Under the pieces are notes generated by a model. It made no database searches, was not told where the DNA came from, and saw nothing but the letters and a program-made list of their open reading frames with translations. From the NCBI GenBank assembly GCA_034769895.1, contig CM068369.1:426833479-426897478 (forward strand): DNA of 64,000 nucleotides. Reading direction: 5' to 3'. Position numbers and translations under genes: made by a program. Shown here in pieces: positions 1 through 10,881 of the stretch (position 1 is its first letter; each line of letters opens with the position of its first letter). Source of the stretch: Magicicada septendecula (taxonomy: Eukaryota; Arthropoda; Insecta; Hemiptera; Cicadidae).

Positions 1-485
1 GTGTACGTGTAGAATGTTCATGTTATTGTCGATGTTTTTATATGTGTGTTTTGCTTCAATGAGGTGGTTTGCAAAGGTGGATTCTGTAGTGGTGTGGAGT
101 GCCTTTGTGTGTTCAATGTATCTCTGTTTGAAGCTACGTCCTGTCTGGCCTATGTAGAATTTATTGCAATTTGAGCAATTTAGCTTGTATACACCGGGTA
201 GATCGAATTTGTTTTGTGCTTTGTGCGTGCGCTTTGATAGTGTGTGTTCTTTTTTGTTAGTAGTTTTGTAAGCAATTCTGTATCCTGCTTTTTTGAATTT
301 GTGGGCAATTTTTTCAGCTTGTTTGTTGATGTATGTTAGTCTTATGAATTTGTTGTTTTCTGTCTTTGTCTGTTGTTTGTTTTGTGTAGGAGTTTACTGA
401 CTATTGTTTTGTCATATCCGTTAGATTCTGCTAGATATTTTATCGTGTTTAGTTCATCTTTGTAGTCTTTTTCATCTAAGGGGAT
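1..485 (-). pseudogene. PLE copy A, GIY-YIG endonuclease part (3' half, runs off the window)
   Basis: This is the downstream part of the minus-strand Penelope-like element whose reverse transcriptase lies at 4149-5840; a hAT insertion separates the two. It encodes a C-terminal GIY-YIG nuclease with the Penelope-type signature: GVYKLNCSNCNKFYIGQTGR, that is a Cys-x2-Cys just before the YIG-containing strand. In the family this domain nicks target DNA for integration. The reading frame breaks near position 350 at a stop followed by a -1 shift, and the same break occurs in copies B and C. Positions 1-480 align almost base for base with 6255-6740. The element's 3' end lies beyond position 1. Confidence 0.85.
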
Positions 486-541
486 CATAGGCGTGTCCAA
501 CGAAGGTGCCACCAGTGCCGTGGCACCACCACTAGATTGAG

Positions 542-578
<37 letters not shown>

Positions 579-3500
579 GTGCAGAATATGTTTTTACGTA
601 GAAACTGCATAATTTCCATGACAGCACTCCTATTAAACCGATAAATATATGAATCTAATCAACTTTTTTAATTTCAATTAAAGCGGCTGCATGAATAGTG
701 TAGTTGCCGTCGTTGCCGCGTTTTTAGGCCTTACTCAGCGCCAGGGTGGCAGCGCCAGCTATCGCGGTGCTGGTGCCAGTCAGACTAAGACGAGAGACTC
801 AGTCGGCCAGTGGCGTTCAGTTTGGACACAACAAGACAGTACTGTTCATTATGTTATTTAATTGTTGAATAAGCTTATTGTATGATGTATAAATGGCTGA
901 TTAAAAAACCCGAGCCCACCAAGTATTTGGACACTCAACCACAAACCGGTAAGTTATTTTCACTATATTTTGTAATATACTTCTTACAGCCATGTCTGTC
1001 TTGTAATGTGTTACTTTCTTCTTGCTTAAATATTTAGATTATTAATTTTGTTTTTGCTAAATTAATCCAAAATTAAAATTAAATTTACTAACTTTTTTGT
1101 ATGTGAGTGAATAATTGTGTACAATATATTGTACACTATTACTCACGTGCCCCTAACATACAATTTTGTTTATATTTACAATAAATGGCCATCCACATAT
1201 TACGAAGCGTCAAGAGGGAAAAAGATTTGTAGGCTATAGTAAATTGTACAGCATAGTATAATTTAAAGCGATAAAAATAGGCCTAAGCCTAAGTGTATGT
1301 TCCCTTTTTAGATGCTGTTGCTGGTCCCAGTTCGGAAATTATTTATAATGACGATGATGGAAAAAAGGATTATGTCGGTGAGCCAGTGAAGAGAGCAGCT
1401 GAGCTCGATGATCCTTGTCAAGACTTGCCAAAGAACAGGCAAGAAAAGTCAGCTAGGATTTCTCGTGGACCATACCAACCACGAATTTCAAACTACCCTA
1501 CAAAAGAAGTTGGTAATGGGGAAAAATTCTAGGAAAAGATCGTTTAAACCCAAATGGTTCGAAAATTACAAATGGCTGGAGTACAGCGTGGCAAAAGATG
1601 CTGCTTATTGTTTTGCCTGTCGTTGTTTTGCTTTAAATGACAGTTCACTTCCTGGGTTAGTTGAAAATGCGTTTACAACAGGGTTTAGTTTTTGGCATAA
1701 AGCTAATGAAATGTTCAGAGCCCAATGAAAAACGTAGATGCCATGTATCGAGTATGGTTGGCTGGGAAAATTATGTTACTAGCGAACCAGTTGATGTAAT
1801 GTTGGATGATGCTAAGGAAGCTGAACTAAAAGGGAAGGAGAAAAAATGCCTAGAAAACCGTGAGTACATGTCGCGGCTTTTTGATATTGTCCGTTTGTTG
1901 GCTAAAGGTGGAAAACCTCTTAGGGGACATGACGAGAGGAAGGATAGTACAGAGAAAGGTCTTTTCCTGCAAATTGTTGCTATATTGCAAAAATATGACC
2001 CTTTTTTTCAAAACTACTTAAAAAATGCTCCTAAGAACTGTACTTATCTTAGCAACCTCATTCAAAATGACATCTTATCGTCACTTAGAGCAGTGATACT
2101 GAAAACTATAAGTGATGAAATCAAGGGACAGCCCTTTGCAGTTATTGGCGATGAAACATGACATGAGCCATCACGAGAAATTAGCAGTCGTGTTTCGCTA
2201 CATACCGAAAGGAAATGAATATCCTGTTGAGAGATTGGTGTCCTTACAGCGATTGAAGTCTACTGATGCGGAAAGCATATTTAAGGCAATAAACTGTGTG
2301 CTGTCTGAAGTAGGTGTGCTGTGGAGAGATGTAGTTTGTGTGTGTTTTGACGGGGCTTCGGCAATGGCCGGTGAATTTACCGGAGTACCGGCCAGATGTA
2401 AAGATGTCAATCCATCCATAATGTACGTGCACTATTATGCACATTGTTTGAACCTTGCCTTGGTAAGTGCCTGCACAAGTCACAAGGAAAATCCAATTAT
2501 TTTCTACTTTTTTGGAATAGTCCAGCTAGTTTTTAACTTAATTGAAGGTAGTCCAAAGAGGCACGTAGTCTTTGAGGATATTGTCAAACAAACTACAATG
2601 AAACTAAATACTCTAAAATCCCTTTCAGACACTAGATGGTCCTGCCATTCAGAAGCGGTGTCTGTTATTTATGTTCAATTAAATGAAATTGTAAAAGCCA
2701 TTGAAGAGTGTACGGAATCTACTTCCTATTCAAAAGTTCGGGCCCAAGGTAAAGGTATTTTGCTACAAGTAAAATCTTTTAATTTTATTGCGTCTTTGCA
2801 AATTATGCATCCCGTACTTCAGCTTGTGGTGAAAGTGAGCAAAGCTCTGCAAAGTCCTAAAATAGACCTTTGCCAAGCAGTTGAAGATGTTGAAAGCCTA
2901 GCTCTTGCTTTGGTAGAAATGAGAAATAGTGAAGAAGAGTTTGAGGATATTTTTATCAAAACAAAGGAAATGTGTGTTCAAATCCCTAATGTTGGGAAAA
3001 GGAAAGTATCAGTCCTCTTAAAAGACACTAGTTGCCCTTCTTCTGCTTTCTACGCAGACACAAAAAAAGAGGAATTGAAACTATTCACTTACAATCCTGT
3101 TTTGGACCGCCTTGTGGAAAATCTAATTTCTCGATTTGCTCAAGAAACAAAAAACGTTATCTCTGCCACAGGGAAACTGATGGGATTGAATCTTAATGAT
3201 TGTTACAAGTGTGAAAATAAGGACTTCGAAATTCTCGCAAAACAATTCAATGTCAATGCTGCAGAACTAGAGGCACAATTTAAGCTGTTGAAATCAAAGA
3301 AGCGTGGAGAAACTGATTCAAACTTTCTGCCTAAAAGTGTTCCGGACTGGATTAACTGGTTATCGAAGTTCCAGTGAAGTTCAACCTTTGAAAACTTTAG
3401 TGTTGTTATTAATAAATTTTCCACGATGCCTGTAACTAGCTGTACAAGTGAAAGAACCTTCTCAAAGCTGAGTATCATAAAATCCAAGCTCAGATCTACG

Positions 3501-4140
3501 ATGTGTCAAGATCGTTTGAAAAACTTGATGATTCCGTTTGTGGAACAAGAACTGGCTGCTAACGCAAGAACATGTGATGTAATTGACAACTTCAAAAACA
3601 GTGTTGCATTCGACCGTCGGATGACCCTGTAATGTAATGTAAAATATTTCCTTACTTTTGTATTTTGTTCTGGACACTACTAACTATTAAATACTAAACT
3701 TGAACCTGTTGCAGCTTTATTTGTCTACAGTACAAATTAATCAACTTTCAATTCTGTGTTTTTTTTTACTAATATTGTACATTGGATATAAATAAATATT
3801 CTAAAAATCAAAGTTGTTTCCGTTTTGTTATACAAATTAACCAGATAGGCTAACTGGATCATTCATTAAAAGACAAAATTCGTCTAAATTGATATTTCTA
3901 AAGCTACTTTTTTAAACATGTGTGTGTTGTCAACTTTTGATCGGTCCGGTAAGTGCAAAGAGTTGAGTACCTTAAAAAAGTAAAAATTTATTTGAAGGCC
4001 CTCAGAAAACCTCGCTTTTCAAAATGTTTTTTATGGCCTCCAGATAGCATTAAAATACGTTTTTAAGCAATAAATTTTCAAAAATCTTCCCCCAAGCCAT
4101 TTTTGGCACCACCACTACTGAAGTCCTGCACACGCCTATG
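486..4140 (+). mobile_element. hAT DNA transposon inserted in PLE copy A
   Basis: Both ends carry an 11-bp terminal inverted repeat, CATAGGCGTGT at 486-496 and its complement ending at 4140. The flanking 8-bp duplications are identical, aaggggat at 478-485 and 4141-4148; 8 bp is the hallmark of the hAT superfamily. Removing the element and one duplication rejoins the PLE sequence exactly as seen in copy B (6731-6745). A 34-base T run lies near the left end (543-576). The 3655-bp length fits an autonomous hAT, but its transposase is broken. Confidence 0.95.
1293..3632 (+). pseudogene. hAT transposase, ZMYM1-like/TTF zinc-finger type, frameshifted
   Basis: The transposase is read in several frames. 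A TTF-type zinc-finger region (WLEYSVAKDAAYCFACRCF, about 1570-1640) comes first. A DUF4371-like segment follows (1735-2160), including FAVIGDET with the first catalytic Asp. Next is the RNase H-like core (2160-3370) with VCFDGASAMAG, the second Asp, and HYYAHCLNLAL. The C-terminal hAT dimerisation motif is TSERTFSKLSIIKSKLRST (3440-3510). A short first exon may end at the GT donor at 949 (ccg/gtaagt), spliced to an acceptor near 1310. Frames change near 1530, 1720 and 2155, and a TGA sits at 3375-3377, so no full protein can be made. In the family this enzyme cuts and pastes the element through its terminal repeats. Confidence 0.9.
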
Positions 4141-4148
4141 AAGGGGAT

Positions 4149-5840
4149 GTTGTTAAGTCTATGTATCATGGTTCTAAAAGCAGCTAGTTTGTGTTGTACT
4201 GGGTGATTGGAGGTGTTGTGTATTAGTGTGTCAGTTGTGGTTGGTTTTCTGTATATACTGAATTTGTGCCTGTGTTCTAGTTTTGTGATGGAGAGGTCTA
4301 AGAAGTTTATGGTATTGTTGTGTTCATATTCGGCAGTGAAGGTTATGTTTTTATGTATTTTGTTTATGTGCGTTAGTAACTATTCACATTGTCTTTTGTT
4401 TCCCCTGTATAGTATTAGAATGTCATCAACGTATCTGTGCCAATACAGTATTTTATGTGAGTGTCTGTCATTGTTTGTGAGTATTTTTGTTTTTTCTAAG
4501 TGTTGGAGGAAGACTTCTGCTAGAATGCTGGATATGGGGGAGCCCATGGGTAAGCCATTGTTCTGTGTGTAGTATTTATTGTTATAAGTAAAGTAGTTTT
4601 GTTTTCTGATAATGTTCAGAGTTTCTGTTATTTCGTTGATAAGTTCGTCTGGTGTGTTGTTCTGTTTGAGTTTGTTTTGTAGGATGGTGATTGTTTCAGA
4701 GATGGGGATGTTTGTGTACAGGTTTTTAATGTCAAAGGAGGCTAATGTGGCATTATGGGGGATGTGTATGTCTTTTATTTTTGTTACTAGGTCAGTGTTG
4801 TTTTTTACTGCAATGTTGTTGTCTATTTGTGTGTGTTGTCTAATAATTTTGTCTAGATATTTTGCGAGTTTGTGTGCAGGGGCATTACGGTAGTTGATAA
4901 TGGGGCGGATCGGAATGTCTTCTTTATGGATTTTGGGAAGCGCTTGGAGGGTAGGTGCTGATGGTCGGATTTGTTTCATGTAGGGCTTTTGTTTATGTGT
5001 CATTATGTGTTTGGCTTTGTTGACTAGATGTTTTACTGAATTTTGGTATCTGTCGGTGGGGTCGTGTTTTAGTTCTGTGATGTTGTTCTGTTCCATGAAG
5101 TTTTGTACTTTTTTGTGTAGGTTGTCTGTGGGGATGATTACAGTCGTGTTGCCTTTGTCTGCTTTTACAAATGTGATGTTGTGTTTGTGTGCCTTTTCCC
5201 TCAGTTTGATGGCTGTGTGTATTTCTGAGTTGTGGTTGTTGTTGTCTGGTGTCTTATGTACTCCTATTATGTTGTTTATATTATGTCTTAGTGTGTCTTG
5301 ATGTTCTGGTGCTGTGTTTTGTATATTTGTTTCTGTGTCAATTATGAGCTTTGTTAGTGTTTGGTTGTTATGTTTGTAATGTATGTTATGTTTTAGGCCT
5401 TTATCAAGGAGTGTCTATTCGTTTTTTGTGAGTGTGACGTTCGTGAGGTTTACTGTACGTGGGTAGAATTTGTGCGAGGGAATTATATCTGTGTTGATTG
5501 GTGTCAGGTTTTTTATTTTTCTGTCGTGTTTTGCCTGTATGTTATGTATTTGTTTTTTGTCCATTCATTTGTGTGATGTATTAGTTCAGTCATGTAACTG
5601 TGTCCGTATGTGTTGGCGATTTGTAGGTGTAGTGTTAGTGCTTTGCGGTTGAGGGCGTCTTTTTTCTTATATAGTTGTTTAATGGATTCTTTTATGTATG
5701 TCCTTTGTGCGATGTTTTGTGTAATTCGGGCGGCCTGGTTGTTGTGTTTAATTTTGATTTGGGCATATTTAGGTGTTAATGATTTGTTTATGCATGTTTT
5801 GTTGAATGTTATGTGAGCTACAGTCTTTCTAACCTTCAAA
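4149..5840 (-). pseudogene. PLE copy A, reverse transcriptase and N-terminal region
   Basis: Reading the minus strand from 5840 downwards gives a lysine/asparagine-rich N-terminus (5839-5513) and then a Penelope-type reverse transcriptase. Motifs in order are LPKIHK, FDIKNLYTNIP (motif A), GLPMGSPISSILAEVF (motif B) and YVDDILILYRG (motif C, catalytic Asp pair), in the open stretch 5096-4380. The frame is broken at about 5510, in 5300-5500, and by a stop at about 4380 where copy C reads Gln. The GIY-YIG part continues at 485-1 beyond the hAT insertion. Copy A starts directly at the 3' end of copy B (junction about 5885), the tandem arrangement typical of PLEs. Confidence 0.88.
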
Positions 5841-5884
5841 GTTGTGAATTAGTACGCTTGGACTGTGGCTCGTCTTGCTGAGTT

Positions 5885-6795
5885 AAATTCTTGGATTTCG
5901 TTGTCCATGACGTATCCGTTACTTAACTAAATATCACTATTCTAATAACGACTAGGAACACTAAGTTTTTTATAAGTAAAATCGTAAAGATTTACCTTAC
6001 AGCCTAAACCGGCTTTCACCTTTAAAAAGCTTCTTCAGAGGCTGCCGTAGGTAGCGCTGTCCGTCTTGTTGTTGGCGACGGGATAGATTTTCGAAAAATT
6101 GATGCTGTGTGTGTGTGTGTGTGTGTGGTGAGATGTGTTCGAATAATGCGTGCGATTTGAATTGTGTCTGTTCGTTTAGGATGTCGTTTTTATTTGCTTT
6201 TGTGCGTTTGTATATTTCTAATTGTTCTAGAGTGTCTAGTTTTCAGCCTTTTGTGTGTACGTGTAGAATGTTCATGTTATTGTCGATGTTTTTATATGTG
6301 TGGTTTGCTTCAATGAGGTGGTTTGCAAAGGTGGATTCTGTAGTGGTGTGGAGTGCCTTTGTGTGTTCAGTGTATCTCTGTTTGAAGCTACGTCCTGTCT
6401 GGCCTATGTAGAATTTATTGCAATTTGAGCAATTTAGCTTGTATACACCGGGTAGATCGAATTTGTTTTGTGCTTTGTGCGTGTGTTTTGATAGTGTGTG
6501 TTCTTTTTTGTTAGTAGTTTTGTAAGCGATTCTGTATCCTGCTTTTTTGAATTTGTGGGCAATTTTTTCAGTTTGTTTGTTGATGTATGTTAGTGTTATG
6601 AATTTGTTGTTTTCTGTCTTTGTCTGTTGTTTGTTTTGTGTAGGAGTTTACTGACTATTGTTCTGTCATATCCGTTAGATTCTGCTAGATATTTTATCTG
6701 TTTAGTTCGTCTTTGTAGTCTTTTTCATCTAAGGGGATGTTGTTGTGTATATATCATGGTTCTAAAAGCAGCTAGTTTGTGTTGTATTGGGTAAT
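5885..6795 (-). mobile_element. PLE copy B, 5'-truncated partial copy upstream of copy A (pseudo-LTR)
   Basis: Copy B contains the end of the RT, the GIY-YIG domain (about 6740-6180) and the 3' non-coding region (about 6110-5885), all on the minus strand and in the same orientation as copy A. Its last bases (ttaaattcttggatttcg) match the 3' end of copy C. A (GT)n run lies at 6104-6126. A truncated copy placed tandemly upstream of a longer copy is the known pseudo-LTR arrangement of Penelope-like elements. At 6795 it meets copy C head-to-head. Confidence 0.85.
6014..6038 (-). ncRNA. Hammerhead-ribozyme-like core in PLE copy B 3' region
   Basis: On the minus strand, CTGAAGA (consensus CUGANGA) is followed by a short stem and then GAAA, the order of the conserved hammerhead core. 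PLEs are known to carry hammerhead motifs in their terminal regions. The stem II candidate is short and leaves one A unpaired, and helices I and III were not resolved by eye, so activity is unproven. Confidence 0.35.
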
Positions 6796-6796
6796 T

Positions 6797-8570
6797 GGAG
6801 AAACAAATATACAAAACACAGCACCAGAACATCAAGACACACTAAGACATAATATAAACAACATGATAGGAGTACATAAGACACCAGACAACAACAACCA
6901 CAACTCAGAAATACACACAGCTATCAAACTGAGGGAAAAGGCACACAAACACAACATCACATTTGTAAAAGCAGACAAAGGCAACACGACTGTAATCATC
7001 CCCACAGACAACCTACACAAAAAAGTACAAAACTTCATGTAACAGAACAACATCACAGAACTAAAACACGACCCCACTGACAGATACCAAAACTCAGTAA
7101 AACATCTAGTCAACAAAGCCAAACACATAATGACACATAAACAAAAGCCCTACATGAAACAAATCCGACCATCAGCACCTACCCTCCAAGTGCTTCCCAA
7201 AATCCATAAAGAAGACATTCCGATCCGCCCCATTATCAACTACCGTAATGCCCCTGCACACAAACTCGCAAAATATCTAGACAAAATTATTAGACAACAC
7301 ACACAAATAGACAACAACATTGCAGTAAAAAACAACACTGACCTAGTAACAAAAATAAAAGACATACACATCCCCCATAATGCCACATTAGCCTCCTTTG
7401 ACATTAAAAACCTGTACACAAACATCCCCATCTCTGAAACAATCACCATCCTACAAAACAAACTCAAACAGAACAACACACCAGACGAACTTATCAACGA
7501 AATAACAGAAACTCTGAACATTATCACAAAACAAAACTACTTTACTTATAAAAATAAATACTACACACAGAACGATGGCTTACCCATGGGCTCCCCCATA
7601 TACAGCATTCTAGCAGAAGTCTTCCTCCAACACTTAGAAAAAACAAAAATACTCACAAACAATGACAGACACTCACATAAAATACTATATTGGCACAGAT
7701 ACGTTGATGACATTCTAATACTATACAGGGGAAACAAAAGACAATGTGAACAGTTACTAACCCACATAAACAAAATACATAAAAACATAACCTTCACTGA
7801 CGAATACGAACACAACAATACCATAAACTTCTTAGACCTCTCCATCACAAAACTAGAACACAGGCACAAATTCAGTATATACAGAAAACCAACCACAACT
7901 GACACACTAATACACAACACCTCCAATCACCCAATATAACACAAACTAGCTGGCTTCAGAACCATGATACATAGACTTAACAACATCCCCTTAGATGAAA
8001 AAGACTACAAAGACAAACTAAACATGATAAAATATCTAGCAGAATCTAACGGATATGACAGAACAATAGTTAGTAAACTCCTACACAAAACAAACAACAG
8101 ACAAAGACAGAAAACAACAAATTCATAACACTAACATACATCAACAAACAAACTGAAAAAATTGCCCACAAATTCAAAAAAGCAGGATACAGAATCGCTT
8201 ACAAAACTACTAACAAAAAAGAACACACACTATCAAAACGCACGCACAAAGCACAAAACAAATTCGATCTACCCGGTGTATACAAGCTAAATTGCTCAAA
8301 TTGCAATAAATTCTACATAGGCCAGACAGGACGTAGCTTCAAACAGAGATACATTGAACACACAAAGGCACTCCACACCACTACAGAATCCACCTTTGCA
8401 AACCACCTCATTGAAGCAAACCACACATATAAAAACATCGACAATATCATGAACATTCTACACGTACACACACAAAAGGCCGAAAACTAGACACTCTAGA
8501 ACAATTAGAAATATACAAACACACAAAAACAAATAAAAACGACATCCTAAACGAACAGACACAATTCAAA
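6797..8570 (+). pseudogene. PLE copy C RT and GIY-YIG coding region, broken
   Basis: The open stretch 7130-7939 carries the same RT motifs as copy A (LPKIHK, FDIKNLYTNIP, GLPMGSPIYSILAEVF, RYVDDILIL). Upstream, 6797-7040 is in the same frame but separated by a TAA at 7040-7042, where copy A reads Glu. Downstream, a TAA after SNHPI interrupts the linker, the -1 break shared with copies A and B lies near 8128, and GIY-YIG follows (GVYKLNCSNCNKFYIGQTGR, 8275-8335). A private extra CA dinucleotide near 8466 breaks the last part. The RT would prime on nicked target DNA, but this copy cannot encode an intact protein. Confidence 0.88.
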
Positions 8571-8677
8571 TCGCACGCATTATTCGAACACATCTCACCA
8601 CACACACACAAGATCGATCTTTCGAAAATCTATCCCGTCGCCAACAACAAGACGGACAGCGCTACCTACGGCAGCCT

Positions 8678-8702
8678 CTGAAGAAGCCTTTTAAAGGTGA
8701 AA
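8678..8702 (+). ncRNA. Hammerhead-ribozyme-like core in PLE copy C 3' region
   Basis: CTGAAGA (8678-8684), a self-complementary block cct tttta agg, then GAAA (8699-8702). It has the same layout as copy B and as the two motifs in the 58.6-60.5 kb PLE pair, whose stem sequences differ. That preserves the core and stem while changing bases. Confidence 0.38.
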
Positions 8703-8850
8703 GCCAGTTTAGGCTGTAAGGTAAATCTTTACGATTTTACTTATAAAAAACTTAGTGTTCCGAGTCGTTATTACAATAGTGATATTTAGTTAAGTAACGG
8801 ACACGTCATGGACAACGAAATCCAAGAATTTAATAAAAGTAATACACGAG

Positions 8851-8932
8851 TGTTTGAAGCAAAATTACTTTAGGTTTAATAATAAGTTTTATATTCAGAA
8901 GAAGGGAACTACCATTGGGTTCATCAATGTCA
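8851..8932 (+). pseudogene. Divergent Penelope-like RT fragment truncated by the assembly gap
   Basis: Translation reads LKQNYFRFNNKFYIQKKGTT, then after a one-base shift GSSMS. This matches the stretch just before and in RT motif B of PLEs (compare KQNYFTYKNKYYTQNDGLPMGS of copy C), but it is too divergent to be the same family. It lies right after the end of copy C and runs into the Ns. Confidence 0.6.
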
Positions 8933-9432
8933 NNNNNNNNNNNNNNNNNNNNNNNNNNNNNNNNNNNNNNNNNNNNNNNNNNNNNNNNNNNNNNNNNNNN
9001 NNNNNNNNNNNNNNNNNNNNNNNNNNNNNNNNNNNNNNNNNNNNNNNNNNNNNNNNNNNNNNNNNNNNNNNNNNNNNNNNNNNNNNNNNNNNNNNNNNNN
9101 NNNNNNNNNNNNNNNNNNNNNNNNNNNNNNNNNNNNNNNNNNNNNNNNNNNNNNNNNNNNNNNNNNNNNNNNNNNNNNNNNNNNNNNNNNNNNNNNNNNN
9201 NNNNNNNNNNNNNNNNNNNNNNNNNNNNNNNNNNNNNNNNNNNNNNNNNNNNNNNNNNNNNNNNNNNNNNNNNNNNNNNNNNNNNNNNNNNNNNNNNNNN
9301 NNNNNNNNNNNNNNNNNNNNNNNNNNNNNNNNNNNNNNNNNNNNNNNNNNNNNNNNNNNNNNNNNNNNNNNNNNNNNNNNNNNNNNNNNNNNNNNNNNNN
9401 NNNNNNNNNNNNNNNNNNNNNNNNNNNNNNNN
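8933..9432. other. Assembly gap of exactly 500 N
   Basis: A run of 500 Ns, a round number that suggests a placeholder of unknown true size. Nothing can be said about its content, though the flank on the left suggests the rest of a PLE RT lies inside. Confidence 0.99.
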
Positions 9433-10440
9433 AGAAAATTCATGAAAAGACCCAAAAAACTATGAAATGACCAATGGCACACAAAGGACAAGCAAGGTTT
9501 GGGGTTACCTTTCATTTTGAGACTCCAGCAACAGGCCTCGTATGTGTATGTAAGGTATAGGTTCTTGTCATATAGCTATGCATTTTATAGTTTGTTTTTA
9601 GTACTGTATAATTAATATTTTACTCATTACTTATATATTTAATGAAACAGAAAAAACATAAAATGAGAAAAATAAAAGTTTTATAGACATACAATTAAGT
9701 TACATAGAAACTGAATTATGTTTCCGAGCTTTTATTTCAATGAATTTATCTATTACATCATACAAATCCAAAGGATTTTCAGGTTTTCTTTCTACATACA
9801 TAATGGGAGAATACTTCTCATCATTGATCTAAGATAAGTTTTTATTAATTAAAATTTTGAGAAAAATTTTTTCATATGAGGCCACTGGCACAAAAATTGT
9901 TCAAAATATACTGAGGAATGAGTCACACATTGAGAATAGATTCAGTGAAATCCCACTTGACAAAAAACTGAAGAACATCCTTAACTGTCCAAGTAAGTGC
10001 TGCTTCTACGGTGGCATCAGTAATACATACGTGTTGAAATATTATTACTTCTCACACCACTTGTTCTTTATCAGTCACAATATACTAGGTTGAGCTTTTC
10101 TATGGTGGACTCTAAATCATTATCAGAGACTTCCATTAAGAATTTTGATTGTACAACATTAAATCCATTTGATATTGCCTTCATAGAAGAGGGATGTGAC
10201 AATTCTTGAACAAATCAACCAAGGCATTGAATATCTCTTTATCTTTTAGAGTTAAGTCGGTATCTCTTATATTTTATGTGGTAGTAGTATTTCAAATTTT
10301 TGTTCATGTCTCTAACTGTCAATACTCACTGCTTGGCATTTTTGAGTACCCAAGTTAATAGTATTGACAGCGTGTGTGCTTCTTTCTTCAACAACAAATG
10401 ATTGTAGTGTTTTAATTTTTGTCTAACGCATATCTAATGT
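9433..10440. other. AT-rich flank with weak coding remnants, unidentified
   Basis: No gene is recognised. On the minus strand, about 9830-9715 reads openly (includes YVERKPENPLDLYDVIDKF) to a stop, and about 10240-10090 also looks protein-like (SKFLMEVSDNDLESTIEKL) with frame breaks. A plus-strand open frame at 9857-10093 has no recognisable domain. These may be pieces of one decayed transposon or gene. Confidence 0.4.
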
Positions 10441-10465
10441 GATCTTTAGTATAACTGCAAATATT

Positions 10466-10737
10466 TTAGAGTAACGTAACTCCTCTTAAAATAGTTCTCC
10501 ACAATTCCAAATAGGATTCCACAAGAGTTCTCCACCCTGTAAAAAGGATGTTGTATGGGTTAATATGTGGGCATAAGATAAATTCTGTTATAGGGTATGA
10601 AATGCAGATAAAGGCTTCTACTGAAACTTTCTTGGAACCTATAGGAACTCCTCTGTTAAAAAGGGCACGTGCAATAGCCCCTAACACCCCCGTTTGATCA
10701 CACTGGACATTACTTTTGACTCTTCTTACATCAAAAG

Positions 10738-10740
<3 letters not shown>
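10466..10740 (-). other. Open reading frame of unknown nature next to a microsatellite
   Basis: The minus strand is open from the microsatellite to a stop at 10466 for about 90 codons (contains VLGAIARALFNRGVPIGSKK). I do not recognise a family. Part of it is repeated at 11443-11500, which argues for a repeat element rather than a host gene. Confidence 0.3.
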
Positions 10741-10800
<60 letters not shown>

Positions 10801-10866
10801 GTGTTATTGTATAAATATGTAGACAAAACGTCAATAACAGGTACCTGGTACTGTCTCAAACAATAA
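10667..10866 (+). repeat. Direct repeat, copy 1, containing a (CT)n(CA)n microsatellite
   Basis: The block from gtgcaatagcccctaaca to gtctcaaacaataa recurs at 11443-11612 with few substitutions. The central (CT)n(CA)n tract (10738-10798) is long here and short and interrupted in the second copy. Confidence 0.85.
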
Positions 10867-10881
10867 TGTTTGAGACAGTAC
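10848..10881. repeat. Perfect 15-bp inverted repeat with 4-base loop
   Basis: gtactgtctcaaaca at 10848-10862 and its exact complement at 10867-10881 flank ataa. The left arm belongs to the direct repeat at 10667-10866; the right arm is absent after the second copy. Confidence 0.9.

Larger units (their letters stand above)
6796..8830 (+). mobile_element. PLE copy C, 5'-truncated, head-to-head with copy B
   Basis: This plus-strand copy starts inside the region N-terminal to the RT and runs to the element's 3' end. Its last ~915 bp (7915-8830) are the inverted counterpart of copy B, so B and C form inverted-repeat arms around a unique RT segment. The junction at 6795/6796 shows no extra bases beyond a short g/a overlap. 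Sequence after 8830 is unrelated to the element. Confidence 0.85.

Noticed and set aside
4207..7926. Cys/Phe/Val-rich open frames on the strand opposite the PLE coding sequence
   Set aside because: They are complementary to the RT and nuclease frames of copies A-C, and the same shadows recur opposite each copy.
8854..9515. Open frames of ~200 codons across the N run
   Set aside because: They are open only because Ns are not read as stops. Only the first 80 bases carry a real signal.
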